Below, in pieces: positions 42,242 to 52,163 of a stretch of DNA of 64,000 nucleotides (within the stretch, counting starts at the first letter, position 1; every line of letters begins with the position of its first letter). The translations under genes were made by a program, and so were the position numbers. Under the pieces are notes generated by a model that made no database searches, was not told where the DNA came from, and saw nothing but the letters and a program-made list of their open reading frames with translations. Origin of the DNA: Botrimarina colliarenosi. Lineage in GTDB: Bacteria > Planctomycetota > Planctomycetia > Pirellulales > Lacipirellulaceae. Location of the stretch: the NCBI RefSeq assembly GCF_007859955.1, contig NZ_SJPR01000002.1, positions 606,353-670,352 on the forward strand. The letters run 5' to 3'.

Positions 42242-44446
42242 CTAGCGTTCTTTCTTGAGCGTCACCACCAGCCCCTTAAACGCCGGCGTTTTGCTCTTCG
42301 GATCGACGCCGCGGCCCACCAGGACGTTCGCCTCGGGATAGTACATCGCCGCGTTGCCGGCGCGGATCGCCGGGTGGGCGACGGCGCGGACGTGGTGCAT
42401 CTGGCCCGCCGGACCGGTAACGCGGACCGGGTCGTTGGCAGTGAGATGGAAACGGACAAGGTCATCCGGGTGCATGAGGATGACGTAACGCCCTTCGACG
42501 CCGCGGTAGAGGTCGTCGTCTTCGTAGACCACGGTGTTGAACTGCCCCTCGCTGCGGATTGTCATGACACGCAGTTCTGCGTCCCCGCTCCCTTTCAACG
42601 CTGGTGGCTCATGGGTGTGCAGCTGGGCGCGGCCATCGACCGTGGCGAAGCGGGGCGCGTGGAAAGTCCGGCCGGCGATTTGGAACTCTTCCTTGGTGCG
42701 GTCGATGTCGCCGACCTTCTCCCAACCAGGGACGACCCGGGCGATCGCCTCGCGGATGCGGCCGGTGTCGCGCATCACGGGCCAGTCGAGGGCATTGAGG
42801 CTCGGCTGACTGGCCAGACGCTTGGCGACGCGCTCGGCCAGGTCGGCGATCACCTCGACCTCGCTCCGTGGACCTTCGAGACGACGCGGGCCGCCGTCCG
42901 ACAGCCGTACGTAGTTGAACATCGACTCCTGGGTCGTCGCGCTCGGCTCCTCATCGCGGGCGAGCACCGGCAGGATGATCGTCTCGTCGGCCGTGCCGTG
43001 GGCGTGGCCCGTGTTGAGCGTCGTGCTGAGGTAAGTGATCTGCCTCAGCGTCTGCAAAGCCTTCGCGGCGTACGTCGAGTCGGGGTTCGAGCCGTACAGA
43101 TTGCCACCGAGGCAGAGGGCCGTCGACAGCCCGCCGGAGAAGGCGCCCTCCATGCATTCCATGGTGTCACGGCCGGCGGTGGTCGGCAGCTTGACGGCGA
43201 ATCGCGATTCGAGACCGTCGAAGATCGCCTGCTTCAGCTTCGGCGTCACGCCGACCGAACCGATGCCCTGCACGTTCGAGTGACCGCGGATCGGCATCAG
43301 TCCCGCGCCCGGCTTGCCGACCATGCCACGCAGCAAGGCGAGGTTGCCAATCGCCTGGACGTTCTCGACGCCGTGGGCGTGGTGCGTGACGCCCATCGTC
43401 CAGGCGAAGACGGTGTTCTTAGAGAGCGCGAACATCTCCACCATCTCTTCGACATCGTCATGGCGAACGCCTGACTTCATCATCAGTTCGTCAGCGGAGG
43501 CCGCGTCAAGCGCCGCCTTCAGCTCGGACCAGCCAGTGGTGTGGTTCTCCAAGAACGCTTGGTCGTGAAAGCCGCGTTCGACAACTCGTTTGGCGATCTG
43601 GGTCAGCAGTGCGAGGTCGCCGCCGATATGCGGCTGGACGTAGAGGCTGGCGATCTTTGAGCCGAAGAGCAGGCTGAGCGGTCGGCTCGGGATGCTAAAG
43701 TTGACGAGGCCTGTTTCGACCAATGGGTTGATGACAATCACCTTTCCGCCGCGGCGGCGCAGCTCGTGGAGCGTCGTCATCAGTCGTGGGTGGTTCGACG
43801 CCGGGTTGCCGCCGATCAAGAAGACGAGGTCGGCCTTATCGAGGTCCTCCAGTTCGATCGTCGCGGTGCCGCTGCCCGTGACACTGGTGAGCCCGACGCC
43901 GCTCGCTTGGTGGCAGTAGTAGCTGCAGTTGTTGACGTTGTTGGTGCCGTAGAGCCGGGCGAACAGCTGCAGCAGGAAGCCCGCCTCGTTGCTGCTCCGG
44001 CCGCTGAAGTACCAGAATGTTTCGTCGGGCGCGGTCGCGGCGAGTTGGTCCGCAACGCGGTCGAGCGCCTCGTCCCACGAGACGGGCCGGTAGCGTCCTT
44101 CAGCGGCCGAGTAACGGGCCGGCTCGACGAGGCGGCCGCAGTGCTCGAGCTGTTTCGGCGACATGGCGCGCAGCTCGCGGACGCCGTAACGCTCCCAAAA
44201 GTCGGCCGGGATGGCGGGCTGCATGTCGGCGGCCATCGCCTGCATCGACTTCTTGCAGACCTCGGGGAAGTGGCCCGCCTCGTTGACCATGCCTCCCTTC
44301 TGGCCCCCCATGCCGAGCGCGCAGGTCTTGCAGGCGTTGCGGCTGCGCATGGCGCGCCAGAACTTGAGGAGCCCGCCCGCCTCGCGCGCTTTGCGGAACG
44401 TGTAGAACACCGCGGGCCAGCCGCCGCCGGTTCTGACCTTACGCAT
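42242..44446 (-). CDS. molybdopterin oxidoreductase, FdhF/YdeP family
   Basis: 734 residues. Begins with a Cys-rich motif CKTCALGMGGQKGG typical of the YdeP/FdhF-alpha branch. The Mo-bis-PGD domain includes ETFWYFSGRSSNEAGFLLQL, FLIGGNPASNHPRLM and MGVTHHAHGVENVQAIGNLA. The C-terminal domain (MTIRSEGQFNTVVYEDDDLY, then YYPEANVLVGRGVDPKSK) is also typical. Formate or another small compound is the likely substrate; in E. coli YdeP is linked to acid resistance. No Fe-S partner or accessory gene is next to it. There is no signal peptide, so it is cytoplasmic. Confidence 0.9.
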   Translation of the reverse strand: MRKVRTGGGWPAVFYTFRKAREAGGLLKFWRAMRSRNACKTCALGMGGQKGGMVNEAGHFPEVCKKSMQAMAADMQPAIPADFWERYGVRELRAMSPKQLEHCGRLVEPARYSAAEGRYRPVSWDEALDRVADQLAATAPDETFWYFSGRSSNEAGFLLQLFARLYGTNNVNNCSYYCHQASGVGLTSVTGSGTATIELEDLDKADLVFLIGGNPASNHPRLMTTLHELRRRGGKVIVINPLVETGLVNFSIPSRPLSLLFGSKIASLYVQPHIGGDLALLTQIAKRVVERGFHDQAFLENHTTGWSELKAALDAASADELMMKSGVRHDDVEEMVEMFALSKNTVFAWTMGVTHHAHGVENVQAIGNLALLRGMVGKPGAGLMPIRGHSNVQGIGSVGVTPKLKQAIFDGLESRFAVKLPTTAGRDTMECMEGAFSGGLSTALCLGGNLYGSNPDSTYAAKALQTLRQITYLSTTLNTGHAHGTADETIILPVLARDEEPSATTQESMFNYVRLSDGGPRRLEGPRSEVEVIADLAERVAKRLASQPSLNALDWPVMRDTGRIREAIARVVPGWEKVGDIDRTKEEFQIAGRTFHAPRFATVDGRAQLHTHEPPALKGSGDAELRVMTIRSEGQFNTVVYEDDDLYRGVEGRYVILMHPDDLVRFHLTANDPVRVTGPAGQMHHVRAVAHPAIRAGNAAMYYPEANVLVGRGVDPKSKTPAFKGLVVTLKKER

Positions 44447-44533
44447 GGAGGTGGTTGGGTTACGAAAGGAGATGGGGGGAAGAGTTGGAAATAAGGGGAT
44501 CGCAAGCGGACGTGGAGTTCAATCACGCCGCCG

Positions 44534-44586
44534 TATCTATCGTCACAGGCCCTACCTATCGTCACAGGCCCTATCTATCGCCACAG
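44534..44586. repeat. 19-bp tandem repeat
   Basis: TATCTATCGTCACAGGCCC (44534-44552), then TACCTATCGTCACAGGCCC (44553-44571), then a partial third unit to 44586. One base differs between full units. It lies in the 299-bp gap 44447-44745 upstream of the molybdoenzyme gene. No gene is seen there. Confidence 0.85.
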
Positions 44587-44745
44587 AGAGTCGAATGGGG
44601 TGCTAATGAATTGATTAGAGCCGTCGCAGAGCGACTGCTTGATTGAAACCAATCATCGCAACCAGATGCAAACCACGTCATTTGAGATCGCAGCTCATGC
44701 AATCGCATCCGACCGCTAGCGATCCCCTCATCTCCAGTCCTCCCC

Positions 44746-45879
44746 CTATCTCCCCTTCTTAACCACACCACTCCGTTTGACGCGGCGCTGGCCGCGGGTC
44801 CGCAGGGCGGCGAGGCAGTACTCGCGGCGGTTGTGGGCGAGCTGACGCGTTCGGACGTCGGTGTAGCCCCACGACCGGACGCGCGCGATCGTCTCGGCAA
44901 TCACCTCGGGCTTCGCCAGATTGAGGCTCAAGAGCTTCAGCGTCAACAGCAGCCCCCGGACATGCATCGAGGGGTGCGTCACCAAACGCTCGACGCCGTC
45001 GAGGGTGTACTGCGGCGCGCAGTTGATATCGGCGGTGATCCACGCGGCGTCGGTCACCTCGTCGACGCCAATCTCGCTCGCCCGGGCGTTGAGGTGCTCG
45101 AAGTCGGGGTGCGCCAGGACGACCGGGTCGACCTCGGCCGGGTCAACGCCGACGACACGCATGCCGACATCGAGCAGCGCCTGGCTGGCGCCGCCTGGCG
45201 CGCAGCCGAGCTCGATCCAGTAGTCTCCCTTCTGGGCCGGGATGCCCGACCAGCGGAGGCCCTCCTGCATCTTCAGGTAGGCGCGCGACACGGCGTGCTG
45301 GGGCGCCTCGAGCCGCGGCACGCCACCGGGCCAGCGATCGACCCGGCTCCGCAGCGCGTGGGCGCCGATCCACCACTGGTTCGGTTCGACCATGGCGACA
45401 TCGAAGGCGACCTTCGACGCGGTCTTCTTCTCGTCTTCGTTCGAGCGATCCACCAATGCGCCGGCTGGCGCCGCTTCACGCAGCGCCGCCACCGCGGCGA
45501 AGGTCTCGGCGTTGGGGCCGGGCTCGACGTTGTTCTCGCCGGGCAGGTCGGTGTCGCGCGCCCAGACGTGCAACGCCAAGGGGCCCGTCTCGGCCAGCTG
45601 ACGGGCGGCGCCGTGCTCCCAGATCAGCTTCGCCAAGGCCGCCGGGTCGGCCGATTCCGCTTCCACCCGGCCGAACGACAGGCCGCTCGTGCGCGCGAAG
45701 GTGAGCCGCATCGGCTCGAACCGGTTGGCCGACACGGGAGCCGGCAGCTTGAACGTGACAAAACCGGGCCGAGAGAAGGCGAACTTCCATTCCGGCACTC
45801 GGGCGGCGACCTCGCCCTTAAGGGCGGGCTCGGCGCCGGGCTGGCAGGTGCAGTAAACGAACTCGGTCTCAACAGCCAT
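44746..45879 (-). CDS. rlmM: RlmM-like 23S rRNA 2'-O-ribose methyltransferase
   Basis: 377 residues from ATG 45879 (a TTG lies just before it). The N-terminal part (about 1-110) is a THUMP-like RNA-binding region; the C-terminal RrmJ-fold has [20 protein letters not shown] for SAM and the catalytic Lys pattern in AYLKMQEGL and [10 protein letters not shown]. RlmM methylates C2498 in E. coli 23S rRNA. The order and length match, but the target site in this organism is an inference. Confidence 0.85.
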   Translation of the reverse strand: MAVETEFVYCTCQPGAEPALKGEVAARVPEWKFAFSRPGFVTFKLPAPVSANRFEPMRLTFARTSGLSFGRVEAESADPAALAKLIWEHGAARQLAETGPLALHVWARDTDLPGENNVEPGPNAETFAAVAALREAAPAGALVDRSNEDEKKTASKVAFDVAMVEPNQWWIGAHALRSRVDRWPGGVPRLEAPQHAVSRAYLKMQEGLRWSGIPAQKGDYWIELGCAPGGASQALLDVGMRVVGVDPAEVDPVVLAHPDFEHLNARASEIGVDEVTDAAWITADINCAPQYTLDGVERLVTHPSMHVRGLLLTLKLLSLNLAKPEVIAETIARVRSWGYTDVRTRQLAHNRREYCLAALRTRGQRRVKRSGVVKKGR

Positions 45880-46012
45880 CAAACAACCAGGAAAAACGGG
45901 GGGGACAAAGGTCCGGAGCGAAGTAACCCCTTCGCTGCTTGGCCCCTTTGTGGTCCCCTATCGTACTCTAGCCACGCTGGTTGCCCCATCGCCCCCATAC
46001 GGAGCCCTCTCG

Positions 46013-46399
46013 ATGTCCCAACCCGACGACCTCCGGGCCCGCCTCTCCGACGAGCAGTACCAGGTCACCCAGCAGTGTGGGACCGAGCCCCCGTTCACGG
46101 GCGCGTACTGGGACCACAAGGAGCCAGGCGCCTATCACTGTGTCTGCTGCACCGCGGAGTTGTTCGATTCGACGACCAAATTCGATTCGGGCACCGGCTG
46201 GCCCAGCTACTTCGACGCGGCCGGCGGGGCCATCGCTACCCGCGAGGACGCCAGCCACGGCCGGGTCCGCACCGAGATCCTCTGCGCGAAGTGCGGCGCC
46301 CACCTGGGACACGTCTTCCCCGACGGCCCCCCGCCCACAGGGCTGCGGTATTGCGTGAACTCGGCGTCGCTGGCGTTCTTGCCTGCGGACGAAGGCTGA
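46013..46399 (+). CDS. msrB: peptide methionine-(R)-S-oxide reductase
   Basis: 128 residues from ATG 46013 (preceded by GGAG, spacing about 8). Zinc-binding pairs CVCC and [14 protein letters not shown], and the catalytic Cys in [13 protein letters not shown] are all present. It repairs R-methionine sulfoxide using thioredoxin. A single gene, divergent from the rlmM-like gene. Confidence 0.96.
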   Translation: MSQPDDLRARLSDEQYQVTQQCGTEPPFTGAYWDHKEPGAYHCVCCTAELFDSTTKFDSGTGWPSYFDAAGGAIATREDASHGRVRTEILCAKCGAHLGHVFPDGPPPTGLRYCVNSASLAFLPADEG

Positions 46400-46443
46400 G
46401 CACGCCGCCTCTCGTGCGAGTCGTCGCCGATGGACCGTGGCCG

Positions 46444-47130
46444 TCATTCGGGCGACGGGCCCGAGTCCTTGCGCAGGGTCCACGGCCGGAGGAACTCACA
46501 CCCGAACTTGGTGACGCCGTGCAACGGCTGGCGCCAACGTACGACCCCGATCGCCTGAACGCCGGGAAATCCGGCCGGTGAGAAATCGATCGCTAGCAAC
46601 TCGCCGTCGTACTCATGGGTGCTCATCAATCCGACGCCGCCGGCGGAAACGTTGAGCACAGTCAGCGCTATCGCCTCATCGATCGGACGGCCTTTGCGAT
46701 CGAGAGGAACGCCAACAACCGGCGCCGACATGGCGTAACGAGCGAGTTGGCGCCGCTCATCGATGACGCAATCCGCGCCGAACAACTTGGCTAAGACATC
46801 GCCACCGATTGGTTTCGCGTCCCCTTTCGCGTTCACTCCATCGGCCTTCGGCGCCGCCGGGATCGCCGTCCAGAACGGATTGGCCGATTCGATCGTCACC
46901 ACGCTATCGACTTCGGTGAAATAGCACCGACCGCATTGCGGGCACGGGGCCGGCGCCGCCAACCGCCCCGCGCGCGGCGTCGGCCAATGCAGGTCGCGGT
47001 CACACCCATCGCAGACGCTTATTAAGTCGCTACGGTCAACCGCCGAGGGGGACCGGGGCACCCGGCCGATCTGACAAAGGAAGTCGAGTTCGTCCAGACT
47101 CGCTTCCAGCATGGCTAGTTCGTTGATCAT
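46444..47130 (-). CDS. PilZ-like domain protein with N-terminal zinc-ribbon-like Cys pairs
   Basis: 228 residues. Residues 30-75 hold SVCDGCDRDLHW and APCPQCGRCYFTEV, two CxxC pairs that may bind zinc. The C-terminal 100 residues fit a PilZ fold: ERRQLARYAMSAPVVGVPLD, LTVLNVSAGGVGLMSTHEYD and GVVRWRQPLHGVTKFGCEFL. The c-di-GMP signature is partly there (RRQLAR for RxxxR; NVSAGGVGL for DxSxxG). It may be a c-di-GMP effector. Neighbours give no further clue. Confidence 0.72.
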   Translation of the reverse strand: MINELAMLEASLDELDFLCQIGRVPRSPSAVDRSDLISVCDGCDRDLHWPTPRAGRLAAPAPCPQCGRCYFTEVDSVVTIESANPFWTAIPAAPKADGVNAKGDAKPIGGDVLAKLFGADCVIDERRQLARYAMSAPVVGVPLDRKGRPIDEAIALTVLNVSAGGVGLMSTHEYDGELLAIDFSPAGFPGVQAIGVVRWRQPLHGVTKFGCEFLRPWTLRKDSGPSPE

Positions 47131-47408
47131 CGCGGGTCTCGTGGATCAGTGGCTGGATCGTTCCCGAGGGACCGCATTGGTGAATTGGCGGAATCGTTGT
47201 TGGAACGATTAAGCGTTGGCTAGTGATCGGTGCGCACGAGGCGGTCGGCCTCATTTAAGCGCTGGATTTCCCATTGTTTCGTCGAGATCTTCCGTGTTTG
47301 TCGGTCGGAGCTTGCGCACCCCGGTGGACTCTTCATCTATGCGAACGAAACAGGGAACGCAGAAAACACCGGCGATGTTATCGGCTCGCCATCGTAGTTA
47401 GCCACAAC

Positions 47409-49703
47409 TCACGGGCGTCCGGCGGGACGCAGCGGGCTGAAGGCGAGCACAAATCGCTTCTCGCCATGCTCCGGGAAGACAACCGCTGCGCGGCGGCCTT
47501 TGCCGTTGCCGCTGAGGGTCAGCACTTTGCCGACCCCCAGTTCGGGGTGCTCTACCGCCATGCCGACTTTGAAGGCGTCCGGCGAAACCCGCGGCGCTGC
47601 TAAGCCGCCGCTGCCGAGCAGCGCCGCAGCCGTGCCGACCGTGGGCGTCGCCGTCGGCGTGGGAGCGGCAACCGGTTCGGCCGGTTCGTGGCGATAAACT
47701 TCTTCGCTGGGGGCGTCGCCCCAGTCGCCGATCAGTTCGTCCGGCGCCAAACCGAGTTCATCGGTCGGTGCGGTTTGGGCCACCTCCATGACACCGGTCG
47801 GGAGCTCCATCAAGAAGCTGCTCGGAATCGCGATGCGGCGCTGGCCGCGGTAGTCGCGCCGCAGGGCGTGGCTGAGCTGCAGTTCTTGTTCGGCGCGGGT
47901 GATCCCGACGAACGCCAGGCGACGTTCCTCTTCGAGCTGCGTCGGGTCAGCGGCCGAACGTTCGTGCGGCAAGATGCCGTCCTCGACGGCGAGCAAGAAG
48001 ACAACCGGGAACTCGAGCCCCTTCGCGGCGTGGAGCGTCATGAGCGTCACCTTGTCGGTGTCGTCGTCCCAGCCGTCGGTCTCATTCACCAGCCAGGTCC
48101 GTTCGAGGTAGGCCTCGAGGTTCGCCTCGGCGTCCTCTTCCTCCGCCATCGCTTCGTCGAACTGGCGGGCGTCGGTCAGCAATTCTTCGATGTTCGCCAA
48201 GCGGTTGAGGTCCTCCTCGCTGTCGCTATCGCCGTAGTGTTTGCGGTAGCCCGAATGCTCGAGTACGGCGCCGACCGCCTCCTCGGCGGGCCCGGCGGCG
48301 TAGGCGTCGAGCGTGTCGACCAACGCGACGAACTTGCCAACGAGCATCGCCGTCCGCTTGGTGACGCCCTCCACCTGTGGCGCGTCGCGGGCCGCGTCGA
48401 GGAGCGAGACGCCGTGCCGGTAGGCGTAGTCGGCGAGCCGCCCGACCGTTTTGGAGCCGATGCCCCGCGGCGGCGAGTTGACGGTCCGCTCGAATGCGAG
48501 GTCGTCTTTCGGGTTGTTCATCAGCTGACAGTAGGCGAGCACGTCCTTGATCTCCCGCCGCTGATAGAACTCTTGCCCGCGAACCATCTGGAACGGGATC
48601 TGCCGCTTGCGGAACACCCGCTCGACCGTGCGTGACAAGGCATTCACCCGGTAGAACACTGCAAAGTCGCTCCATCGACGTCGGCCGGACTTCACCGCCT
48701 CTTCCATCGCCATCGCGACGCTCCGCGCCTCGTCGTCGCCATCGGCGTAGGTGACCAGCCGCACCGGGAGGCCATCGGGGTTCTCGGTAAACAGCGACTT
48801 CGGCTTCCGCCGCTTGTTGTGGGCGATGAGCGTGTCGGCGACCGACAAGATCGCCGGCGTGCTGCGGTAGTTCTGCTCCAGCCGCACGACCTTGACGCCG
48901 GGGTAGTCTTGCTCGAACTCGAGGATGTTGTTCAGGTCGGCGCCCCGCCAGCCGTAGATCGATTGATCGGGGTCCCCCGTGGCGGCGAGGTTCGGGTAGT
49001 CGACCGACAACGCCCGCAGCAGCACGTACTGCGCCCGGTTGGTGTCCTGATACTCGTCGACCATGACGTAGCGGAACCGCTCGTCGAGCTGCTTGCGGAG
49101 CTCGGTGTCGTCGTGCAGCAACCGAGCGATATGCAGGAGCAGGTCGTCGAAATCGACCGCCGACGAGGCGAGCAGCCGCTGCTGGTACGCCGGGTAGACG
49201 GCGGCGACGATCTCCGACAACGGGTTGCCGCTGCGGGGCTTATATTCCTCGGGGCCGATGAGGCGGTTCTTCGCCTTGCTGATCGCCGCCGCGATGCGGT
49301 CGGGCGTGTAGCCCATGACCGGGATCTTGAGCGACTCGACCACCCGTTTGAGGGTCTGCCGAGCGTCGCCGGCGTCGTAGATCGTGTAGTTGGGGTCGAG
49401 GCCGACGCGGTCGGCGTACTGGCGGAGCATCTTGGCGCCGAAGCGGTGGAACGTGCTGACCCAGACGCGTTGGCCGGGGGCGAGCCGCTCGACGCGCTGC
49501 CGCATCTCGGCGGCGGCCTTGTTGGTGAAGGTCAAGGCGAGGATCTGCCACGCCGGCACGCCGAGCGATAGCAGGTGCGCAATCCGATGCGTAACGACGC
49601 GGGTCTTTCCGCTACCGGGGCCGGCGAGAATCAGCAGCGGCCCGTCGACGTGCTCGACCGCCTCGCGTTGGGCCGGGTTGAGCCCCTCCAGAAGTTGCGT
49701 CAC
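47409..49703 (-). CDS. pcrA: ATP-dependent DNA helicase, UvrD/PcrA family
   Basis: 764 residues from GTG 49703. Q motif and motif I: LNPAQREAVEH and ILAGPGSGKTRVVTHRIAHL; motif II YVMVDEYQDTNRAQYVLLRA; motif III GDPDQSIYGWRGAD; motif IV LEQNYRST; motif V LMTLHAAKGLEFPVVFL; motif VI EERRLAFVGITRAE. The C-terminal tail (about 700-760) forms a Tudor-like domain (FKVGMAVEHPELGVGKVLTL) seen in UvrD/PcrA for RNA polymerase contact. It unwinds DNA 3' to 5' for repair and replication restart. The gap 47131-47408 holds nothing supported. Confidence 0.95.
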   Translation of the reverse strand: MTQLLEGLNPAQREAVEHVDGPLLILAGPGSGKTRVVTHRIAHLLSLGVPAWQILALTFTNKAAAEMRQRVERLAPGQRVWVSTFHRFGAKMLRQYADRVGLDPNYTIYDAGDARQTLKRVVESLKIPVMGYTPDRIAAAISKAKNRLIGPEEYKPRSGNPLSEIVAAVYPAYQQRLLASSAVDFDDLLLHIARLLHDDTELRKQLDERFRYVMVDEYQDTNRAQYVLLRALSVDYPNLAATGDPDQSIYGWRGADLNNILEFEQDYPGVKVVRLEQNYRSTPAILSVADTLIAHNKRRKPKSLFTENPDGLPVRLVTYADGDDEARSVAMAMEEAVKSGRRRWSDFAVFYRVNALSRTVERVFRKRQIPFQMVRGQEFYQRREIKDVLAYCQLMNNPKDDLAFERTVNSPPRGIGSKTVGRLADYAYRHGVSLLDAARDAPQVEGVTKRTAMLVGKFVALVDTLDAYAAGPAEEAVGAVLEHSGYRKHYGDSDSEEDLNRLANIEELLTDARQFDEAMAEEEDAEANLEAYLERTWLVNETDGWDDDTDKVTLMTLHAAKGLEFPVVFLLAVEDGILPHERSAADPTQLEEERRLAFVGITRAEQELQLSHALRRDYRGQRRIAIPSSFLMELPTGVMEVAQTAPTDELGLAPDELIGDWGDAPSEEVYRHEPAEPVAAPTPTATPTVGTAAALLGSGGLAAPRVSPDAFKVGMAVEHPELGVGKVLTLSGNGKGRRAAVVFPEHGEKRFVLAFSPLRPAGRP

Positions 49704-49965
49704 AGCGGGTCCGTCCTCGGTCGTTGGTCATCGGCGGCGGCCGCAGCGAGGGCGGGCGTCTGACCCCAAGTCTATGAACCGCCCCCCTTGGGGGGCCACC
49801 CGCTGGCGAGGCACGGCGACCCACCAAATGTGGAAAATGTGGCGAAAACTCTCCCTGCAGGGGGAACCTAATCGCTAAACTCCGCGACAGATTCTGCGGC
49901 TCGGAGGGAGCTAGCCGCCGCGCCGCACGACCACCATTCACACGTTACAGGGAGGGAACCCCACG

Positions 49966-50265
49966 ATGTCGACGCGTATTCCAGTCGATCGGGCCCAGGC
50001 CGCCAGCGACGATCTTCAACGTCGCCTTGAGATGAGCACCGCCGAGATCGGGCTCGCCGTCCGTACGACCAACTGCCTCGAGGAAAAGGGCGTCTTCACG
50101 GTCAACGACCTGCTGCACTGCTCGCCCGAGGACCTGCTGAGCATCTCGAACTTCGGCGAGAAGACCCTCGAAGAGGTCTATAAGGCGCTCGAAGGCGTCG
50201 GCTTCTACCGCCCGGGTCGCAACCAGCGAGCCGCTGAGGCGCCGCTGGCCCGCCGAGCCAAATGA
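49966..50265 (+). CDS. stand-alone RNA polymerase alpha C-terminal domain protein
   Basis: 99 residues. The segment ELGLAVRT-like stretch (IGLAVRTTNCLEEKGVFTVN), DLLHCSPEDLLSISNFGEKT and LEEVYKALEGVGFY is the RNA polymerase alpha-CTD fold, a helix-hairpin-helix that binds UP elements and activators. No alpha N-terminal domain is attached. A strong GGAGGG precedes the ATG by nine bases. Possibly a small adaptor or competitor in transcription. Confidence 0.88.
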   Translation: MSTRIPVDRAQAASDDLQRRLEMSTAEIGLAVRTTNCLEEKGVFTVNDLLHCSPEDLLSISNFGEKTLEEVYKALEGVGFYRPGRNQRAAEAPLARRAK

Positions 50266-50376
50266 CCGATTCGTCGGCGCTTCCCCTCGGGTCGCCCCGT
50301 GCTGGCGATTAGACTACGGGAGTGGGGCGGCCGGCCGCCCCGGTCGCCCCCCTCCCCGCGGTCCCGCTAGGACTTC

Positions 50377-51729
50377 ATGCGTCGCCGCTTCCCGCTGCTG
50401 CTGAAGAAACGGGGCCGCCGTCGCACCGGATCGCCCTTCTGGGCGGCCGTCAGCGAATCGCTGTACTACGCGATGTTCGTGATTGCCGGGGCGATCGGCC
50501 TCTGGTGGAGCCTCTCCGATGTCCTCCTTCCCGAGTGGCGTCTCGCCGCCAGGTCGCGCGGGTTTCAAGAGACGAGTTGTCTCGTACGGGGCCAACGCGT
50601 CAGCGCCCGGCCCGGCCTAGCCGAGAAAGAATTCTGCCCCGAGCTCGAGGTCGAGTTCGAGCCGCAAGACGCCGACCCGGTGCGGGTCTGGACCCGCTAC
50701 GGCGTCGGCCGCGACACGCCGAGTCACGAAGAGGCCCAGGCCGCACTGCGGCTCTACAAGGTCGGCCAAAAGCTCCCCTGCTGGTACGACCCCGAGGACC
50801 CGCAGGAGGTCCTGCTCAGCGTCCGCCGCAGATGGTGGCCCTGGCTGGTGCTCTCGATCCCGGTCTCGCTCATGATGATCGGCGCGACGGGCATCGTGCG
50901 GATGCTGGTGTTCTCACAGACGTCGCCCGAACGACGCTCGGCGCGGATCGCCAGCGGGATGGGACTCTCGGAAGAAGACGTCGCGGCGCCACGGCCGATG
51001 CTCGCGTCGGGTCTCCCGCCGTTTGGTTCGCTGAACGACAGCCCAGGCGTCGAGCGCGCGCATCGTCTGCCCGCCGACGGCGCCGGCGGTTGGCGAGTTG
51101 TGGGCATGGCGACGCTCTGCCTCGTCTGGAACGCGCTGGTTGCGCTGTTTGCCTACCAGATCGGCGTCGGTTATCTGTCGGTCGGCGTCCGGTCGGCGGT
51201 GGCGGTGCTGATCGCGGCGCCGCTAGCGGTGATCGGCTGGCGGATGACCCTGTCCGCGTGGCGCGACGCCCGGGGGTCGGGAGGCGGCGGGGCGACGCGG
51301 ATCGAAGTCGATCACTGCCCGCTCATCGCCGGCGAGCCAGGCGTCGGCGCCCTGCTGCAATACGGTCCGGCCCGCCTGCGGGAGTTAACCGTCTCGCTGG
51401 TTTGCGACGAGATCGCCACCTATCGCCAAGGGACCGACACCCGCACCGCCACGGCCGAGGTCGCCCGCCGCGTGCTGCACTCGGAGAAGCGGATCGAGGC
51501 GCCGGCCGGAGAACTCATCCGCCGCGACTTCGAGATGCGGACCCCCACCGCTGGCCCGCACTCCTTCGTGTCGGCGAACAATGAAATCCGCTGGTCGATT
51601 GAGGTGACGATCGTCCCGGTCGGCAGGCCCGAGGTGCGGCGCCGCTTCCCGCTCTGCGTGTACCCGCCGGCAATCGACCGGTCCGACGCCTTCGTTGCCG
51701 CCACCGCAACGCTGGGGGCGCCCGGATGA
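50377..51729 (+). CDS. membrane protein with DUF3592-like domain
   Basis: 450 residues. After a basic start (MRRRFPLLLKKRGRRR) there is a membrane helix (SLYYAMFVIAGAIGLWW), then a soluble part with the DUF3592 pattern (LYKVGQKLPCWYDPEDPQEV) and a second helix LVLSIPVSLMMIGATGIV. Two more helices follow at residues 245-285 and then a beta-rich C-terminal domain of about 150 residues. It overlaps the next gene by ATGA. No known function. It is the first gene of a three-gene operon. Confidence 0.75.
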   Translation: MRRRFPLLLKKRGRRRTGSPFWAAVSESLYYAMFVIAGAIGLWWSLSDVLLPEWRLAARSRGFQETSCLVRGQRVSARPGLAEKEFCPELEVEFEPQDADPVRVWTRYGVGRDTPSHEEAQAALRLYKVGQKLPCWYDPEDPQEVLLSVRRRWWPWLVLSIPVSLMMIGATGIVRMLVFSQTSPERRSARIASGMGLSEEDVAAPRPMLASGLPPFGSLNDSPGVERAHRLPADGAGGWRVVGMATLCLVWNALVALFAYQIGVGYLSVGVRSAVAVLIAAPLAVIGWRMTLSAWRDARGSGGGGATRIEVDHCPLIAGEPGVGALLQYGPARLRELTVSLVCDEIATYRQGTDTRTATAEVARRVLHSEKRIEAPAGELIRRDFEMRTPTAGPHSFVSANNEIRWSIEVTIVPVGRPEVRRRFPLCVYPPAIDRSDAFVAATATLGAPG

Positions 51730-52163
51730 GCGAGACCACCGAACTCCAAGCCGCCGAGCTGTGGGTTGACCGCGGCGCGCGACGCTACGCCCCGGGCGAA
51801 CTGCTCACGGGCGGCTATCGACTCGCCGGCTGGCGTGACATCGAGCTCACCGCGATCGAATTGTCGGTGCTGTGGTACACGGCCGGTCAAGGCGAGGAAG
51901 ACTTCTTCGTTCACCACTTCGAGCGCCGGCGCGAGGCGACGCTGCCGGTCCGGCGCCATGAAACGCCCCACCAGTTCGAGACGTTCCTCCCCGCCAGCCC
52001 GTTGAGCCACGACGGCCAAATCGTGAAGGTCTGCTGGGCGGTCCGCCTGCGAGGCTTCTTCCGTGGCGGGCGGCAACGCGTCATCGAGGCGCCGTTCTGG
52101 CTCGCGCTGCCGACCGACAAGCCGCTCCCCGAGGCGGCCGGCGCCGAAGGGGCCTCGCCATGA
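51726..52163 (+). CDS. small beta-rich protein of unknown function
   Basis: 145 residues from ATG 51726, overlapping the previous stop as ATGA and the next start likewise. The sequence (ELWVDRGARRYAPGELLTGG, AIELSVLWYTAGQGEEDFFV, and KVCWAVRLRGFFRGG) resembles the arrestin-like/SpoOM-type beta-sandwich. No signal peptide or membrane helix. It is the middle gene of the operon, so it probably acts with the DUF3592-like protein and the ATPase. Confidence 0.65.
   Translation: MSETTELQAAELWVDRGARRYAPGELLTGGYRLAGWRDIELTAIELSVLWYTAGQGEEDFFVHHFERRREATLPVRRHETPHQFETFLPASPLSHDGQIVKVCWAVRLRGFFRGGRQRVIEAPFWLALPTDKPLPEAAGAEGASP

Noticed and set aside
44833..46581. 582-residue plus-strand frame
   Set aside because: Shadow of the rlmM-like gene running through msrB in another frame; low-complexity Arg/Gly composition.
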